A DNA stretch of 64,000 nt from Pseudoduganella umbonata (GCF_014192225.1 NZ_JACHXS010000005.1:248001-312000), one strand, 5' to 3'; positions 49,566 through 62,067 are shown, numbered from the stretch's first letter. The notes: generated by a model not told the origin, from the sequence alone. A program made the numbers and translations.

Positions 49566-50981
49566 GTGGAACAGAACTATAACTACAAGGTCGTGAAGCA
49601 GTTCGCGATCGCGACGGTGCTGTGGGGCGTCGTCGGCATGCTGGTCGGCGTCGTCATCGCCGCTCAGCTGGCGTGGCCCGCGCTCAATTTCGATGTGCCG
49701 TGGCTCACGTATGGCCGCCTGCGTCCGCTGCATACGAATGCCGTGATCTTCGCGTTCGGCATCTCGGGCCTGTTCGCCACGTCGTACTACGTGGTGCAGC
49801 GCACCTGCCAGGTGCGGCTGTTCTCGGACCGCCTGGCCGCCTTCACGTTCTGGGGCTGGCAGGCGGTGATCCTGTCCGCCGTGATCACGCTGCCGATGGG
49901 CTTCACGCGCGGCAAGGAATACGCGGAGCTGGAATGGCCCATCGCGATCCTCATCGCGGTAGTGTGGATCGCCTACGCGATCGTTTTTTTCGGCACCATC
50001 GTCAAGCGCAAGGTCCGGCACATCTACGTGGCCAACTGGTTCTTCTGCGGCTACATCCTGGCCGTCACGCTGCTGCACGTGGTGAACGGCATGGTCATGC
50101 CGGCCACGCTGACGAAATCGTATTCTATGTACACCGGCGTGCAGGACGCGATGATCCAGTGGTGGTACGGCCATAACGCGGTGGGCTTCATCCTCACCGC
50201 CGGCTACCTGGGCATGGTGTACTACTTCATCCCCAAGCAGGCCGGGCGCCCCGTCTACTCGTATCGCCTGTCGATCGTGCACTTCTGGGCACTGATCTTC
50301 ACCTACATGTGGGCTGGCCCGCACCACCTGCACTACACGGCGCTGCCCGACTGGACACAGTCGCTGGGCATGGTGTTCTCGCTGATCCTGCTGGCGCCTT
50401 CGTGGGGCGGCATGATCAACGGCATCATGACCCTGTCGGGCGCATGGCACAAGCTGCGCACGGATCCGATCCTGAAGTTCATGATCGTCTCGCTGTCGTT
50501 CTACGGCATGGCCACGTTCGAGGGCCCGATGATGTCGATCAAGACCATCAACGCGCTGTCCCACTACACCGACTGGGGCATCGCCCACGTGCATGGCGGC
50601 GCGCTGGGCTGGGTGGGCTTCATCACGATGGGCTCGATCTACTACCTGCTGCCGCGCCTTGCCGGCCAGACGAAGATGTACAGCACCCGCCTGGTCGACC
50701 TGCACTTCTGGGTGGCCACCGTCGGCGTGGTGCTGTACATCGCCGCGATGTGGATCGCCGGCGTGATGCAGGGCCTGATGTGGCGCGCGGTCAACCCGGA
50801 CGGCACGCTCACCTACACCTTCGTCGAGAGCGTCAAGGCAACCTACCCGTACTACGTGGTGCGCTTTGCCGGCGGCACGCTGTACCTGGCCGGCATGGCG
50901 ATCATGGCCTGGAACACGTGGATGACGCTGCGCGGCCGCGAGGTGCCGGTCGCCGCCATCCCGCAACTCAAGGCAGCCTGA
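49566..50981 (+). CDS. ccoN: cbb3 cytochrome oxidase subunit I
   Basis: A 471-residue haem-copper oxidase catalytic subunit with about 12 membrane helices. It starts with a GTG at 49566; MEQNYNYKVVKQFAIATVLW is the usual CcoN opening. Conserved His ligands are visible in RPLHTNAVIFAFG (low-spin haem b), WWYGHNAVGF (CuB), GPHHLHYT and GIAHVHGGALGW. The enzyme reduces oxygen to water with high affinity and pumps protons. An FNR box upstream indicates induction at low oxygen. Confidence 0.97.
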   Translation: MEQNYNYKVVKQFAIATVLWGVVGMLVGVVIAAQLAWPALNFDVPWLTYGRLRPLHTNAVIFAFGISGLFATSYYVVQRTCQVRLFSDRLAAFTFWGWQAVILSAVITLPMGFTRGKEYAELEWPIAILIAVVWIAYAIVFFGTIVKRKVRHIYVANWFFCGYILAVTLLHVVNGMVMPATLTKSYSMYTGVQDAMIQWWYGHNAVGFILTAGYLGMVYYFIPKQAGRPVYSYRLSIVHFWALIFTYMWAGPHHLHYTALPDWTQSLGMVFSLILLAPSWGGMINGIMTLSGAWHKLRTDPILKFMIVSLSFYGMATFEGPMMSIKTINALSHYTDWGIAHVHGGALGWVGFITMGSIYYLLPRLAGQTKMYSTRLVDLHFWVATVGVVLYIAAMWIAGVMQGLMWRAVNPDGTLTYTFVESVKATYPYYVVRFAGGTLYLAGMAIMAWNTWMTLRGREVPVAAIPQLKAA

Positions 50982-50991
50982 GGACAACGAC

Positions 50992-51618
50992 ATGAAATTT
51001 ATCCGGAATTTTTCCCACGAGTGGATCGAAAAGAACCCCTGGCTGCTGATCGCCCTGGTGACGCTGGTGGTATCGGTCGGCGGTGCCGTCGAGATCGTGC
51101 CGCTGTTCTTCCAGAAGTCGACCACCGAACCGGTGGCGGGCCTGACCCATTACTCCCCGCTGCGCCTGGTGGGCCGCGACATCTACGTGCGCGAAGGCTG
51201 CTACGCCTGCCATTCGCAGATGGTGCGCCCGTTCCGCGCCGAGACGGAGCGCTATGGCCACTACTCGGTGGCCGGCGAATTCGTGTTCGACCGGCCTTTC
51301 CAGTGGGGCTCGAAACGCACCGGCCCGGACCTGGCCAGGGTCGGCGCCCGCTACAGCGACGAATGGCACCGCACCCACCTGCGCAACCCGCGCGACGTGG
51401 TGCCGGAATCGAACATGCCCGGCTACCCGTGGCTGGCTGAAACAAAGCTGGCGCCGCAGGACATCGTGCCGAAGCTGCGCGCGCTGCAGCGCCTGGGCGA
51501 CGGCTATACCGATGCCGAAATCAAGGCCGCACCGGCGGAGCTGGTGGACAAGACGGAAGAAGACGCGCTCATCGCCTACCTGCAAGGCCTGGGCACGCTG
51601 ATCAAATCGAGGAACTGA
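50992..51618 (+). CDS. ccoO: cbb3 oxidase subunit II, mono-haem cytochrome c
   Basis: A 208-residue membrane-anchored cytochrome c. One N-terminal helix (NPWLLIALVTLVVSVGGAVE) is followed by the haem site CYACHSQMVRPF; the Met ligand is probably in ESNMPGYPWL. RTGPDLARVGARYSDEWH is a family signature. It passes electrons from CcoP to CcoN. It follows ccoN by 10 bases. Confidence 0.97.
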   Translation: MKFIRNFSHEWIEKNPWLLIALVTLVVSVGGAVEIVPLFFQKSTTEPVAGLTHYSPLRLVGRDIYVREGCYACHSQMVRPFRAETERYGHYSVAGEFVFDRPFQWGSKRTGPDLARVGARYSDEWHRTHLRNPRDVVPESNMPGYPWLAETKLAPQDIVPKLRALQRLGDGYTDAEIKAAPAELVDKTEEDALIAYLQGLGTLIKSRN

Positions 51619-51622
51619 CGCA

Positions 51623-51787
51623 ATGAGCATCGAACACATTTTCGACAGCGCCAGCAGCGTGATGACGGTGGTCTCGTTCGTCACCTTCGCCGGCATCTGG
51701 GCCTGGGCCTGGTCGACCCGCAAGCAACAGGATTTCGCACAGGCGGCACAGCTTCCCTTCGCGGACGAGGAGAACGAGCATGTCTGA
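51623..51787 (+). CDS. ccoQ: cbb3 oxidase subunit CcoQ
   Basis: A 54-residue single-helix protein: MTVVSFVTFAGIWAWAWS is the membrane segment, then a short acidic tail. Position between ccoO and ccoP and the overlap with ccoP by 8 bases identify it. CcoQ stabilises the complex. Confidence 0.9.
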   Translation: MSIEHIFDSASSVMTVVSFVTFAGIWAWAWSTRKQQDFAQAAQLPFADEENEHV

Positions 51788-52703
51788 TTTCACCAGCGAT
51801 TTCTGGAACCTGTACATCGCCGTGCTGACGGTGCTGGGCATCGTCGGCTGCGGCGTGCTGCTGTACACGCAGTCGGTGCACAGGCTATCGGCCGCCGATG
51901 CGGCAGCGGGCAAGGCCGCCACCACGGGCCACGTCTGGGACGACGACCTGACGGAACTGAACACGCCGATGCCGCGCTGGTGGATGTGGCTGTTCTACCT
52001 GACGATCGTGTTCGGTGCCGCCTACCTGTTCCTGTATCCCGGCCTGGGCACGTATGCCGGCAAGCTGGGATGGCAATCGGCCGGCCAGTACAGGGAAGAA
52101 CTGGCGAAGGCCGACGATGCCTACGGCCCGCTGTTCGACAAATACCGCCGGCAGGACCTGAAGGCGGTGGCTGCCGATCCGCAGGCGCGCGCGATGGGCG
52201 AGCGGCTGTTCCTCACCTATTGCGCGCAGTGCCACGGCTCCGATGCACGCGGCAACAAGGGCTTTCCGAACCTGGCGGACAAGGACTGGCTGCACGGCGG
52301 CGAGCCCGATACCATCAAGCAGACGATCATGAACGGCCGCCACGGCGTGATGCCGCCGATGGGCGCGGCAATCGGTTCCGACAAGGATGTCGAGAACGTC
52401 GCGCACTATGTGCTGAGCCTCTCCGGCAGCAGCGTGGCCGATCCGATCAAGAGCGTGTTCGGCAAGAGCAAGTTCACCGCCTGCCTGGCCTGCCATGGCG
52501 CCAGCGGCACCGGCAACCGGGCGCTCGGCGCGCCGAACCTGGCCGACAAGACCTGGCTGTACGGCGGCAGCGCCGAGACGATCATGGAAACCATCCGCAA
52601 GGGCCGCGACAACACGATGCCCGCGTTCGGCGACTTCCTCGGCGAAGGCAAGGTGCACGTGCTGTCCGCCTACGTGTGGGGCCTGTCCAATGACGTGAGG
52701 TAG
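51780..52703 (+). CDS. ccoP: cbb3 oxidase subunit III, di-haem cytochrome c
   Basis: A 307-residue protein with two N-terminal membrane helices (LYIAVLTVLGIVGCGVLLY and WMWLFYLTIVFGAAYLFLYP) and two cytochrome c domains with haem sites YCAQCHGSDARG and ACLACHGASGTG. Met ligands are likely in GRHGVMPPMG and RDNTMPAFGD. WDDDLTELNTPMPRWW is the family hallmark. It receives electrons from the bc1/cytochrome c pool. Confidence 0.97.
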   Translation: MSDFTSDFWNLYIAVLTVLGIVGCGVLLYTQSVHRLSAADAAAGKAATTGHVWDDDLTELNTPMPRWWMWLFYLTIVFGAAYLFLYPGLGTYAGKLGWQSAGQYREELAKADDAYGPLFDKYRRQDLKAVAADPQARAMGERLFLTYCAQCHGSDARGNKGFPNLADKDWLHGGEPDTIKQTIMNGRHGVMPPMGAAIGSDKDVENVAHYVLSLSGSSVADPIKSVFGKSKFTACLACHGASGTGNRALGAPNLADKTWLYGGSAETIMETIRKGRDNTMPAFGDFLGEGKVHVLSAYVWGLSNDVR

Positions 52704-54080
52704 ATGATGAACGCCCCCGTGCCGGAACAGGTGATCCGGATGTACGAAAAGCGCCAGCCGATCCATCCGCGCGAAACGGATGGCCGCTATGCGCGCCTGC
52801 GCTGGCTGTGCCTGTGGCTGACGCAGCTGGCGTTCTACGGCACGCCATGGCTGATGTGGAACGGGCGCCAGGCCGTGCTGTTCGACCTGGGCACGCGCAA
52901 GTTCTACCTGTTCGGCCTGGTGCTGTGGCCGCAGGATTTCATCTACCTGGCCGCGCTGCTGATCATCTGCGCGTGGGGCCTGTTCCTGGTGACGGCGGTG
53001 GCGGGCCGCGTGTGGTGCGGCTTCGCCTGTCCGCAAACGGTGTACACCTCGCTCTTCCTGTGGATCGAACGCCGGATCGAAGGCTCGCGCGCGGCCCGCA
53101 TCGCGCTCGACCGGCAAGGCCCTTCGGCGCGCAAGTTCGGCAAGCGCGCCGCCAAGCACGCGGCATGGGGCTCCGTCGCGCTATGGACGGGCTTTACCTT
53201 TGTCGGCTATTTCACGCCGGTGCGCGAACTGGGCACCGGCGTCGCCACGCTGGCGCTGGGGCCATGGGAATGGTTCTGGGTGCTGTTCTACGGCTTCGCC
53301 ACCTACGGCAATGCCGGCTGGCTGCGCGAGCAGGTGTGCAAGTACATGTGCCCGTACGCCCGCTTCCAGAGCGCGATGTTCGACCGCGATACGCTGATCA
53401 TCACCTACGACAGCGGGCGCGGCGAGCCGCGCGGCAAGAAAGCCACCGGCGGCGCCTGCATCGACTGCACGCTGTGCGTGCAGGTATGCCCGGCCGGCAT
53501 CGACATCCGCAACGGCCTGCAATACGAATGCATCGGCTGCGCCGCCTGCGTGGATGCCTGCAACAACGTGATGGACAAGGTCGGCCAGCCGCGCGGCCTG
53601 ATTCGCTACAGCACCGACCGGGCCATGGCGGCTAACCTGGCGCCGGCGCAGATCCGCCAGCGTGCACTGCGCCCCCGCGTGCTGGCCTACGGCGCCGCAC
53701 TGCTGGCCGCGACGCTGTCGGTCGGCTTCGCGCTGGCCACCCGCACGCCGCTGAAGATGGACGTGATCCGCGACCGCGGCTCGATGGGCCGCGAAGTGGA
53801 CGGCGGCGCGATCGAGAACGTGTACCGGCTGCAGATCATGAACACCACCGAGCAGCCGCACCGCTACCGGATCGCGGCTGCCGGCCTGCCCGGCCTTGCG
53901 CTGGCAACGGGCGACGTCGTCGCGCTGGCCGGCACCGAAACGCGCGCCGTGCCGGTGCGGTTACGCGCCCCGCACGGCATGGGCAGGACCGGCTCGAACG
54001 GCATCACCTTCACGCTGACGGCGCTGGACGATGCCGCCCTGGCCGTCGAAGAACCCGCGGTATTCATCGTACCGCGCTGA
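52704..54080 (+). CDS. ccoG: cbb3 oxidase accessory ferredoxin-like protein
   Basis: A 458-residue membrane iron-sulfur protein (CcoG/RdxA/FixG). About five helices, with the conserved VWCGFACPQTVYTSLFLWIE, and two 4Fe-4S motifs, CIDCTLCVQVCPAGIDI and CIGCAACVDACNN. The C-terminal third is an Ig-like domain. CcoG acts as a cupric reductase in oxidase copper supply. The ATG follows ccoP directly; a second ATG three bases on is equally possible. Confidence 0.95.
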   Translation: MMNAPVPEQVIRMYEKRQPIHPRETDGRYARLRWLCLWLTQLAFYGTPWLMWNGRQAVLFDLGTRKFYLFGLVLWPQDFIYLAALLIICAWGLFLVTAVAGRVWCGFACPQTVYTSLFLWIERRIEGSRAARIALDRQGPSARKFGKRAAKHAAWGSVALWTGFTFVGYFTPVRELGTGVATLALGPWEWFWVLFYGFATYGNAGWLREQVCKYMCPYARFQSAMFDRDTLIITYDSGRGEPRGKKATGGACIDCTLCVQVCPAGIDIRNGLQYECIGCAACVDACNNVMDKVGQPRGLIRYSTDRAMAANLAPAQIRQRALRPRVLAYGAALLAATLSVGFALATRTPLKMDVIRDRGSMGREVDGGAIENVYRLQIMNTTEQPHRYRIAAAGLPGLALATGDVVALAGTETRAVPVRLRAPHGMGRTGSNGITFTLTALDDAALAVEEPAVFIVPR

Positions 54081-54089
54081 AAGGAGTCC

Positions 54090-54611
54090 ATGATGCACAC
54101 GATTTCCGCCACCCCCTGGTACCGCGAGCGCTGGCCCTGGCTGCTGATGGCCGGCCCGGCCGCCGTGCTGGCAGCCGGCTGCTATACCGGCTGGCTGGCC
54201 TTCGCGCAGCAGGATGCGCTGGTGGTGGGCGATTACTACAAGCGCGGCAAGGCGATCAACCAGGACCTGCGGCGCGACCGCACCGCCGCCGCGCTGGACG
54301 CCTCCATCGCGCTGCGCTACGACGCCGCGCACGGCGTGCTGCACGGCCGCCTCGCCACCCGCGAAACGGCGCAGGGCGGTGCACTGCAACTGCACCTGGC
54401 CCATGCCACGCAGCCGGAGAAGGATTTGCGGCTGCTGGTGCGCCCCGATGCGGCCGGCCGCTTCGCCGTGCCGCTGCCGCTGCTCGAGCGCAGCCGCTGG
54501 ACCGTGCTGGTGGAAGACGAACGGCGCACCTGGCGGCTGGAAGGCCGGTGGCATTGGCCAGCGGAGCGGCAGATAACGCTTACCGCGCTGGAGGATCAGG
54601 CGCATTCTTAA
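54090..54611 (+). CDS. ccoH: cbb3 oxidase assembly protein CcoH (FixH)
   Basis: A 173-residue protein with one N-terminal helix (WLLMAGPAAVLAAGCYTGWL) and the FixH signature DALVVGDYYKRGKAINQD, followed by a periplasmic beta domain. AAAGGAG precedes the two adjacent ATG codons. CcoH is needed for stable assembly of the oxidase. It is the last gene of the operon and converges on fnr. Confidence 0.92.
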   Translation: MMHTISATPWYRERWPWLLMAGPAAVLAAGCYTGWLAFAQQDALVVGDYYKRGKAINQDLRRDRTAAALDASIALRYDAAHGVLHGRLATRETAQGGALQLHLAHATQPEKDLRLLVRPDAAGRFAVPLPLLERSRWTVLVEDERRTWRLEGRWHWPAERQITLTALEDQAHS

Positions 54612-54620
54612 AACCGGTGA

Positions 54621-54668
54621 CAGACACCAGTTTTTCTGGAACAGGTGTTGCAAAAAAACCGGTGTCTG
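54621..54668. repeat. REP-like hairpin between ccoH and fnr, probable terminator
   Basis: Arms CAGACACCAGTTTTT (54621-54635) and AAAAACCGGTGTCTG (54654-54668) pair at 14 of 15 positions. T- and A-runs inside the arms do not form a classical terminator tail, but the convergent position suits a terminator. The GGTGTCTG head is shared with the repeat at 21632. Confidence 0.75.
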
Positions 54669-54675
54669 GGAGGAG

Positions 54676-54725
54676 CGATGGCCTGCAGGCCATCGCCGCT
54701 ACGCAGGCGAGAAGCAGTGCTTCTC
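54676..54725. repeat. Two further palindromes between ccoH and fnr
   Basis: CGATGGCCTGCAGGCCATCG (54676-54695) is a perfect 20-bp palindrome, and GAGAAGCAGTGCTTCTC (54709-54725) is a perfect stem around one base. With the preceding repeat they fill almost the whole intergenic space. Confidence 0.8.
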
Positions 54726-54756
54726 GAACTCCCCGCTTCGCCACCGGTTTTGGGGT

Positions 54757-55521
54757 TCAGGCGCAGGTCTCGGTACCGGCCGTGATCGCCTTCAAGCGCG
54801 GCAGGTCGAGCACTTCGATCTCGCGGTTCGACACTTTCAGCAGCCCCTGCTTCTTGAACTTGTTCAGCAGCCGGCTGATGCTTTCGATCGTCAGCCCCAG
54901 GTAGTTGCCGATGTCCTCGCGCGACATGCGCAGCTGGAACGCGGTGCTCGAATAGCCGCGCACCTCGTAGCGCGAAGCCAGGTTGACGAGGAACGCGGCG
55001 AAGCGCTGCGTGGCCTGCATGTTCCCCAGCAGGAGCATCACGCTCTGCTCGCGCGTGATTTCCTGGCTCATCATGCGGTGGAAGTGCCGCAGCAGCGTGG
55101 GCATGTCGACCAGCAGCCGCTCCAGGCTGGAGAACGGGATCTCGCACACTTCGCTGTCCTCCAGCGCCAGCGCGCTGCAGTAATGCTTGTCCGTGCTGAT
55201 CGCGTCCATGCCCAGCAGTTCGCCGCCCATCTGGAAGCCCGTCACCTGTTCCTCGCCGTTGGCGTTGATCTGGTAAGTCTTGAAATGGCCGAGCCGGATC
55301 GCGTACAGGTTCGTGAACGGCTCGCCGATACGGAACAGGTTCTCGCCCTTCTGCACCCTGCGGCGGCGGCCGATGATCTTGTCCAGCCTGTCCATGTCGC
55401 CCATGTCCAGCCCCATCGGCAGGCACAGCTGGTGCATGCTGCAGGTCGAGCAGCGTGCCTTCAGGATCTCGATCGTGGCGCCGGGCAGGGTCAGGGAAGG
55501 AAGCTCATGCATCTTTGTCAT
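54757..55521 (-). CDS. fnr: FNR-type oxygen-sensing transcription regulator
   Basis: A 254-residue Crp/Fnr regulator. Cluster ligands are C24, C27 and C33 (RCSTCSMHQLCLP) and C126 in SEVCEIPF, matching the four 4Fe-4S ligands of E. coli FNR. C115 is an extra Cys. The DNA-recognition region SREDIGNYLGLTIESISRLL is nearly the E. coli one, so it should bind TTGAT-N4-ATCAA, the sites found before the chemoreceptor and ccoN. It converges with the cco operon and is divergent from a hybrid kinase gene. Confidence 0.95.
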   Translation of the reverse strand: MTKMHELPSLTLPGATIEILKARCSTCSMHQLCLPMGLDMGDMDRLDKIIGRRRRVQKGENLFRIGEPFTNLYAIRLGHFKTYQINANGEEQVTGFQMGGELLGMDAISTDKHYCSALALEDSEVCEIPFSSLERLLVDMPTLLRHFHRMMSQEITREQSVMLLLGNMQATQRFAAFLVNLASRYEVRGYSSTAFQLRMSREDIGNYLGLTIESISRLLNKFKKQGLLKVSNREIEVLDLPRLKAITAGTETCA

Positions 55522-55666
55522 GGTCGGTTTGCGGTTGACCTACAGTGTACTTGATCGCACCGGCCGCGGACGCCCGCGGCAACTTGCAGCATGCGTGCCC
55601 TCCCGCACAGTACGCCAGTGGCGATGCGGCGCATAGTGACCCGATAACAACGCGGCGGGGGAGACA

Positions 55667-58864
<3,198 letters not shown>

Positions 58865-59338
58865 CTACGAGCGGTCGCGGTGATTGAACAGCGCGCCGGC
58901 CGCCAGTCCGATGGCGAACGCGCCGTACACCATCGCCAGCGAACGTTTCGACAGGCGCACGTCGAAGCCCGGCTGCAGGCGCTGCGGCGTGAGCTTGTAG
59001 TCGACGAAGCAGGCCACCGCCGATGCCGCGGCCGCCGATGCCAGCTTGGATGCCACGCCGGGCTTGTCGAATACCTTGCCCGCGGCCTGCTCGAAAATGC
59101 TGGCCCAGAAATGCGAGCTGGCATGGTGGATCGCATAGCCCGTCAGCGTGTATTTCCAGGTAGGTTCGTCGTGCACGAACGCCCTGTCGCCCCACAGCAC
59201 GTGGCTGATGGCATTCGCTCCCGCATACGGGCTGCCGGTTTCCTGCTTCGAGCGCAGCGCCAGCGCGCCCGTCGAAGCCAGGCTCGCCAGTGCGCCGGGC
59301 ATCATGCCCTTGATGATGACCTGCTTCCAGTTGTCCAT
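58865..59338 (-). CDS. Conserved hypothetical membrane protein
   Basis: A 157-residue protein of unknown function. The ATG at 59338 (MDNWKQVIIKGMMPGALASL) was chosen; the open frame extends far upstream without sense. Three hydrophobic stretches (about 11-30, 105-120, 135-150) suggest a small integral membrane protein; KYTLTGYAIHHASSHFWASI in the middle carries several His. It converges with the hybrid kinase, the stops being adjacent. Confidence 0.7.
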   Translation of the reverse strand: MDNWKQVIIKGMMPGALASLASTGALALRSKQETGSPYAGANAISHVLWGDRAFVHDEPTWKYTLTGYAIHHASSHFWASIFEQAAGKVFDKPGVASKLASAAAASAVACFVDYKLTPQRLQPGFDVRLSKRSLAMVYGAFAIGLAAGALFNHRDRS

Positions 59339-59414
59339 GCGTGTTCTCCGATCTTTTGTGATTTTTGCGTGATTCTTCCTATACTGGGCCCTCCATGACG
59401 ACGAGGGCCCCGCG

Positions 59415-60755
59415 ATGCTGATCCTGCTCACCGGTTCGACCGGCTTTCTCGGCTCACGGCTGCTGCCGTTGCTGCGCGCCAGGGGCCACCGCGTGGTGTG
59501 CGCGGGGCGCCGCGCCCAGCCCGGCTGCGACTTCGTCGCCGCCGATTTTGCCCACGATAGCGAAAAATCGGTCTGGATGGCGCGCCTGTCGGGCGTGGAC
59601 GCGGTGATCAACTCCGTGGGCATCATTCGCGAGTCAGGGGCGCAGACGTTTGCGCGGCTCCATGCGGAAACGCCGCGCGCGCTGTTTGCCGCCTGCGCCG
59701 AGGCCCGCGTGCGCCTCGTGATCCAGGTGTCGGCACTGGGCGCGGACGACGCTGCCGCCACGCCTTATCACCTGAGCAAGAAGGCGGCGGACGATTTCCT
59801 GGCCACGCTGCCGCTGCGATCGCGCATCGTGCAGCCTTCGCTGATCTACGGTCCGGAAGGCGCCAGCGCCCGCCTGTTCCGCATGCTGGCAACGATGCCG
59901 TTCGCGGTGCGGTTCGGCAGCGCGCCCCAGCCGGTGCAGCCGGTGCACGTGGAAGACGTATGCCAGGCGATCCTCGCGCTGCTCGACGAGAAGGGCGGGC
60001 CGCGCAGCGCCCGGGTGCCCCTGGTCGGTCCGGCGCCGCTGCCGTTCATCGGCTACCTGGGAACGCTGCGGCGCGCGCTGGGCCTGGGCCGGCTGCGCGT
60101 GCTGCGGCTGCCGGAGGCCGTGGCGCGCGGCGCCGCATGGCTGGGCGGCTTCGTGCCGGGCAGCCCGCTGACACCGGACACGCTGCGCATGCTCGCGCGC
60201 GGCAATACAGCCGATCCGGCGATCACGTCGCAACTGCTGGGCCGCCCGCCACGCGCTGTGGACAAGTTCATCACTCATCCACAGGCGGAACGCCGCGCGG
60301 CGCAACTGGACTGGCTGCTGCCGCTGCTGCGGACCAGCCTCGCGGCCGTCTGGATCTGGACAGCCTGGGTTTCCGCGTTTGCATGGCCGGTGGAAGACAG
60401 CTACCGGCTGCTCGAGCGCAGCGGCATTCCCGCCGTGCTGGCGCCGCTGATGCTGTATGGCGCCAGCGCGCTCGATCTCGCGTTCGGCATCGGCACGCTG
60501 GCCTTGCCGCCGCGCCGGCGCCGCCCGCTGTGGCTGGCGCAGATCGCGCTGATCGGCTTCTATACGCTGCTGATCGCCGTGCGGTTGCCGGAATTCGTGT
60601 GGCATCCGTACGGGCCGCTCAGCAAGAACCTGCCGATGCTGGCGGCAATCTGGCTGCTGTACGAACTTGAGAAGGAAGGCGGGCGCGATGACAGACCGGA
60701 ACACAGGCCGGAACACGGATCGAAACACAGGCCGGAACACAAGGAGCGCGGGTGA
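59415..60755 (+). CDS. NAD(P)-binding SDR protein fused to a DoxX-like membrane domain
   Basis: A 446-residue fusion. Residues 1-290 are an atypical SDR/NmrA-like Rossmann domain (LILLTGSTGFLGSRLLPLL as nucleotide loop; YHLSKKAADDFL as catalytic-region YxxxK variant). Residues about 300-425 contain four hydrophobic helices of the DoxX-like type. The tail is a short repeat, RPEHRPEHGSKHRPEH, encoded by four 12-bp units. The next gene, a DUF2269-type membrane protein, overlaps by one base, a pairing common in proteobacteria. Substrate unknown. Confidence 0.85.
   Translation: MLILLTGSTGFLGSRLLPLLRARGHRVVCAGRRAQPGCDFVAADFAHDSEKSVWMARLSGVDAVINSVGIIRESGAQTFARLHAETPRALFAACAEARVRLVIQVSALGADDAAATPYHLSKKAADDFLATLPLRSRIVQPSLIYGPEGASARLFRMLATMPFAVRFGSAPQPVQPVHVEDVCQAILALLDEKGGPRSARVPLVGPAPLPFIGYLGTLRRALGLGRLRVLRLPEAVARGAAWLGGFVPGSPLTPDTLRMLARGNTADPAITSQLLGRPPRAVDKFITHPQAERRAAQLDWLLPLLRTSLAAVWIWTAWVSAFAWPVEDSYRLLERSGIPAVLAPLMLYGASALDLAFGIGTLALPPRRRRPLWLAQIALIGFYTLLIAVRLPEFVWHPYGPLSKNLPMLAAIWLLYELEKEGGRDDRPEHRPEHGSKHRPEHKERG
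60693..60740 (+). repeat. Four 12-bp repeats at the SDR gene 3' end
   Basis: Units AGACCGGAACAC, AGGCCGGAACAC, GGATCGAAACAC and AGGCCGGAACAC, in frame, encode the RPEH-like tail. Confidence 0.9.
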
Positions 60756-61219
60756 TGGAATACCTTGTCGTGAAATGGCTGCACATCCTCAGTGCCACGT
60801 TCCTGTTCGGTACCGGCATCGGTTCGGCGTGGTACCTGTTGCTGACCATCATGAGCCGCAACGTGGCCGCCATCGCCGTGGTGTCGCGTATCGTCGTCGT
60901 GGCGGACTGGATCTTCACGGCCACGACCATGGTGGCCCAGCCGCTGACGGGCTTCTACCTGATCCACATCGCCGGCTATCCGCTGCACAGCAAGTGGATC
61001 GTTTGGTCGGTCATCCTGTTCGTCATCGCGGCGCTGTGCTGGTTCCCCGTGGTGTGGCTGCAGATGCGCCTGCGCGACCTGGCGGCGGCCGCCGTGGCGG
61101 AGAACGCGCCGCTGCCGCCGCGCTTCTGGCGCTATTTCAAGGCGTGGGTCGCGCTGGGCATTCCGGCGTTCTTTGCCTTCCTGGCGGTGTACTGGCTGAT
61201 GGTGGCGAAGCCGGTGTAG
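60755..61219 (+). CDS. DUF2269-family membrane protein
   Basis: A 154-residue protein with four helices. MEYLVVKWLHILSATFLFGT is the family opening, with a conserved His in the first helix, and IHIAGYPLHSKWIVWSVILF is the third helix region. The ATG at 60755 has AAGGAG eight bases before it; a GTG one codon earlier is also in frame. Its start overlaps the SDR-DoxX stop by one base, so it is co-translated. Function unknown. Confidence 0.87.
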   Translation: MEYLVVKWLHILSATFLFGTGIGSAWYLLLTIMSRNVAAIAVVSRIVVVADWIFTATTMVAQPLTGFYLIHIAGYPLHSKWIVWSVILFVIAALCWFPVVWLQMRLRDLAAAAVAENAPLPPRFWRYFKAWVALGIPAFFAFLAVYWLMVAKPV

Positions 61220-61413
61220 GCCACCCCGCCAGCCGCCCTGCAGATGTTCGAAAATTTCGATAATAGGAACGCAATCTTTCCGTTTTTGTTTTCTTCCTGA
61301 CTTGTTCATACTTCATTCCATCGACGCAGCAAACAGGGAACAGCCGGCTAAACGGCGCAGCGTCAGACTTTCGAAGATATCGACAATTCACTTAATACTC
61401 AGGAGAAAACATC

Positions 61414-62067
61414 ATGCCAATCGCCAAAGCCCAAGCCGGTACAACCCTGTTGAACGGTAACGACCACACGCTGATCATGATCGACCACCAGTCGCAGATG
61501 TCGTTCGCGACGAAATCGATCGATGCCACCGTGCTGCGCAATAACGCCGCGCTGGTATCGAAGGCGGCGGCCGGGTTCAAGGTGCCGACCATCCTGACCA
61601 CGGTGGCCGCCGAATCGTTCTCCGGCCCGATCTACGACGAGATCCAGTCGGTATTCCCGGACCAGAAGCCGATCGACCGCACCACGATGAACACGTGGGA
61701 AGACCAGCGCATCGCCGACCGCGTCAATGAAATCGGCAAGGGCCGCATCGTGCTGGCCGGGCTGTGGACATCGGTCTGCATCGTCGGCCCCGCACTGTCC
61801 GCGCTGGACCAGGGCTTCGAGGTGTACGTGATCACCGACGCGTCCGGCGACATCACCGAGGAAGCGCACGAGCGCGCCGTGCAGCGGATGGTGCAGGCCG
61901 GCGCCCGCCCGATCACGTCGCTGCAATACCTGCTCGAACTGCAGCGTGACTGGGCCCGTGGCGAAACCTACGACCAGACGGTGAAGACCTCGGTGCAGCA
62001 CGGCGGCGCCTATGGCCTGGGCCTGGTCTACGCGAAGTCGATGTTCAACGCCTCGGAAGGGCATTGA
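61414..62067 (+). CDS. Isochorismatase-like cysteine hydrolase (YcaC-like)
   Basis: A 217-residue alpha/beta hydrolase of the isochorismatase superfamily. The catalytic triad is visible: Asp in IMIDHQSQM (about 24), Lys in the mid region, and Cys in GLWTSVCIVGPAL (about 118). The segment PVITDASGDITEEAHERAVQ-like (here VITDASGDITEEAHERAVQ) is typical of YcaC, an octameric hydrolase of unknown substrate. An AGGAGA site precedes the ATG. Monocistronic as far as can be seen. Confidence 0.88.
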   Translation: MPIAKAQAGTTLLNGNDHTLIMIDHQSQMSFATKSIDATVLRNNAALVSKAAAGFKVPTILTTVAAESFSGPIYDEIQSVFPDQKPIDRTTMNTWEDQRIADRVNEIGKGRIVLAGLWTSVCIVGPALSALDQGFEVYVITDASGDITEEAHERAVQRMVQAGARPITSLQYLLELQRDWARGETYDQTVKTSVQHGGAYGLGLVYAKSMFNASEGH

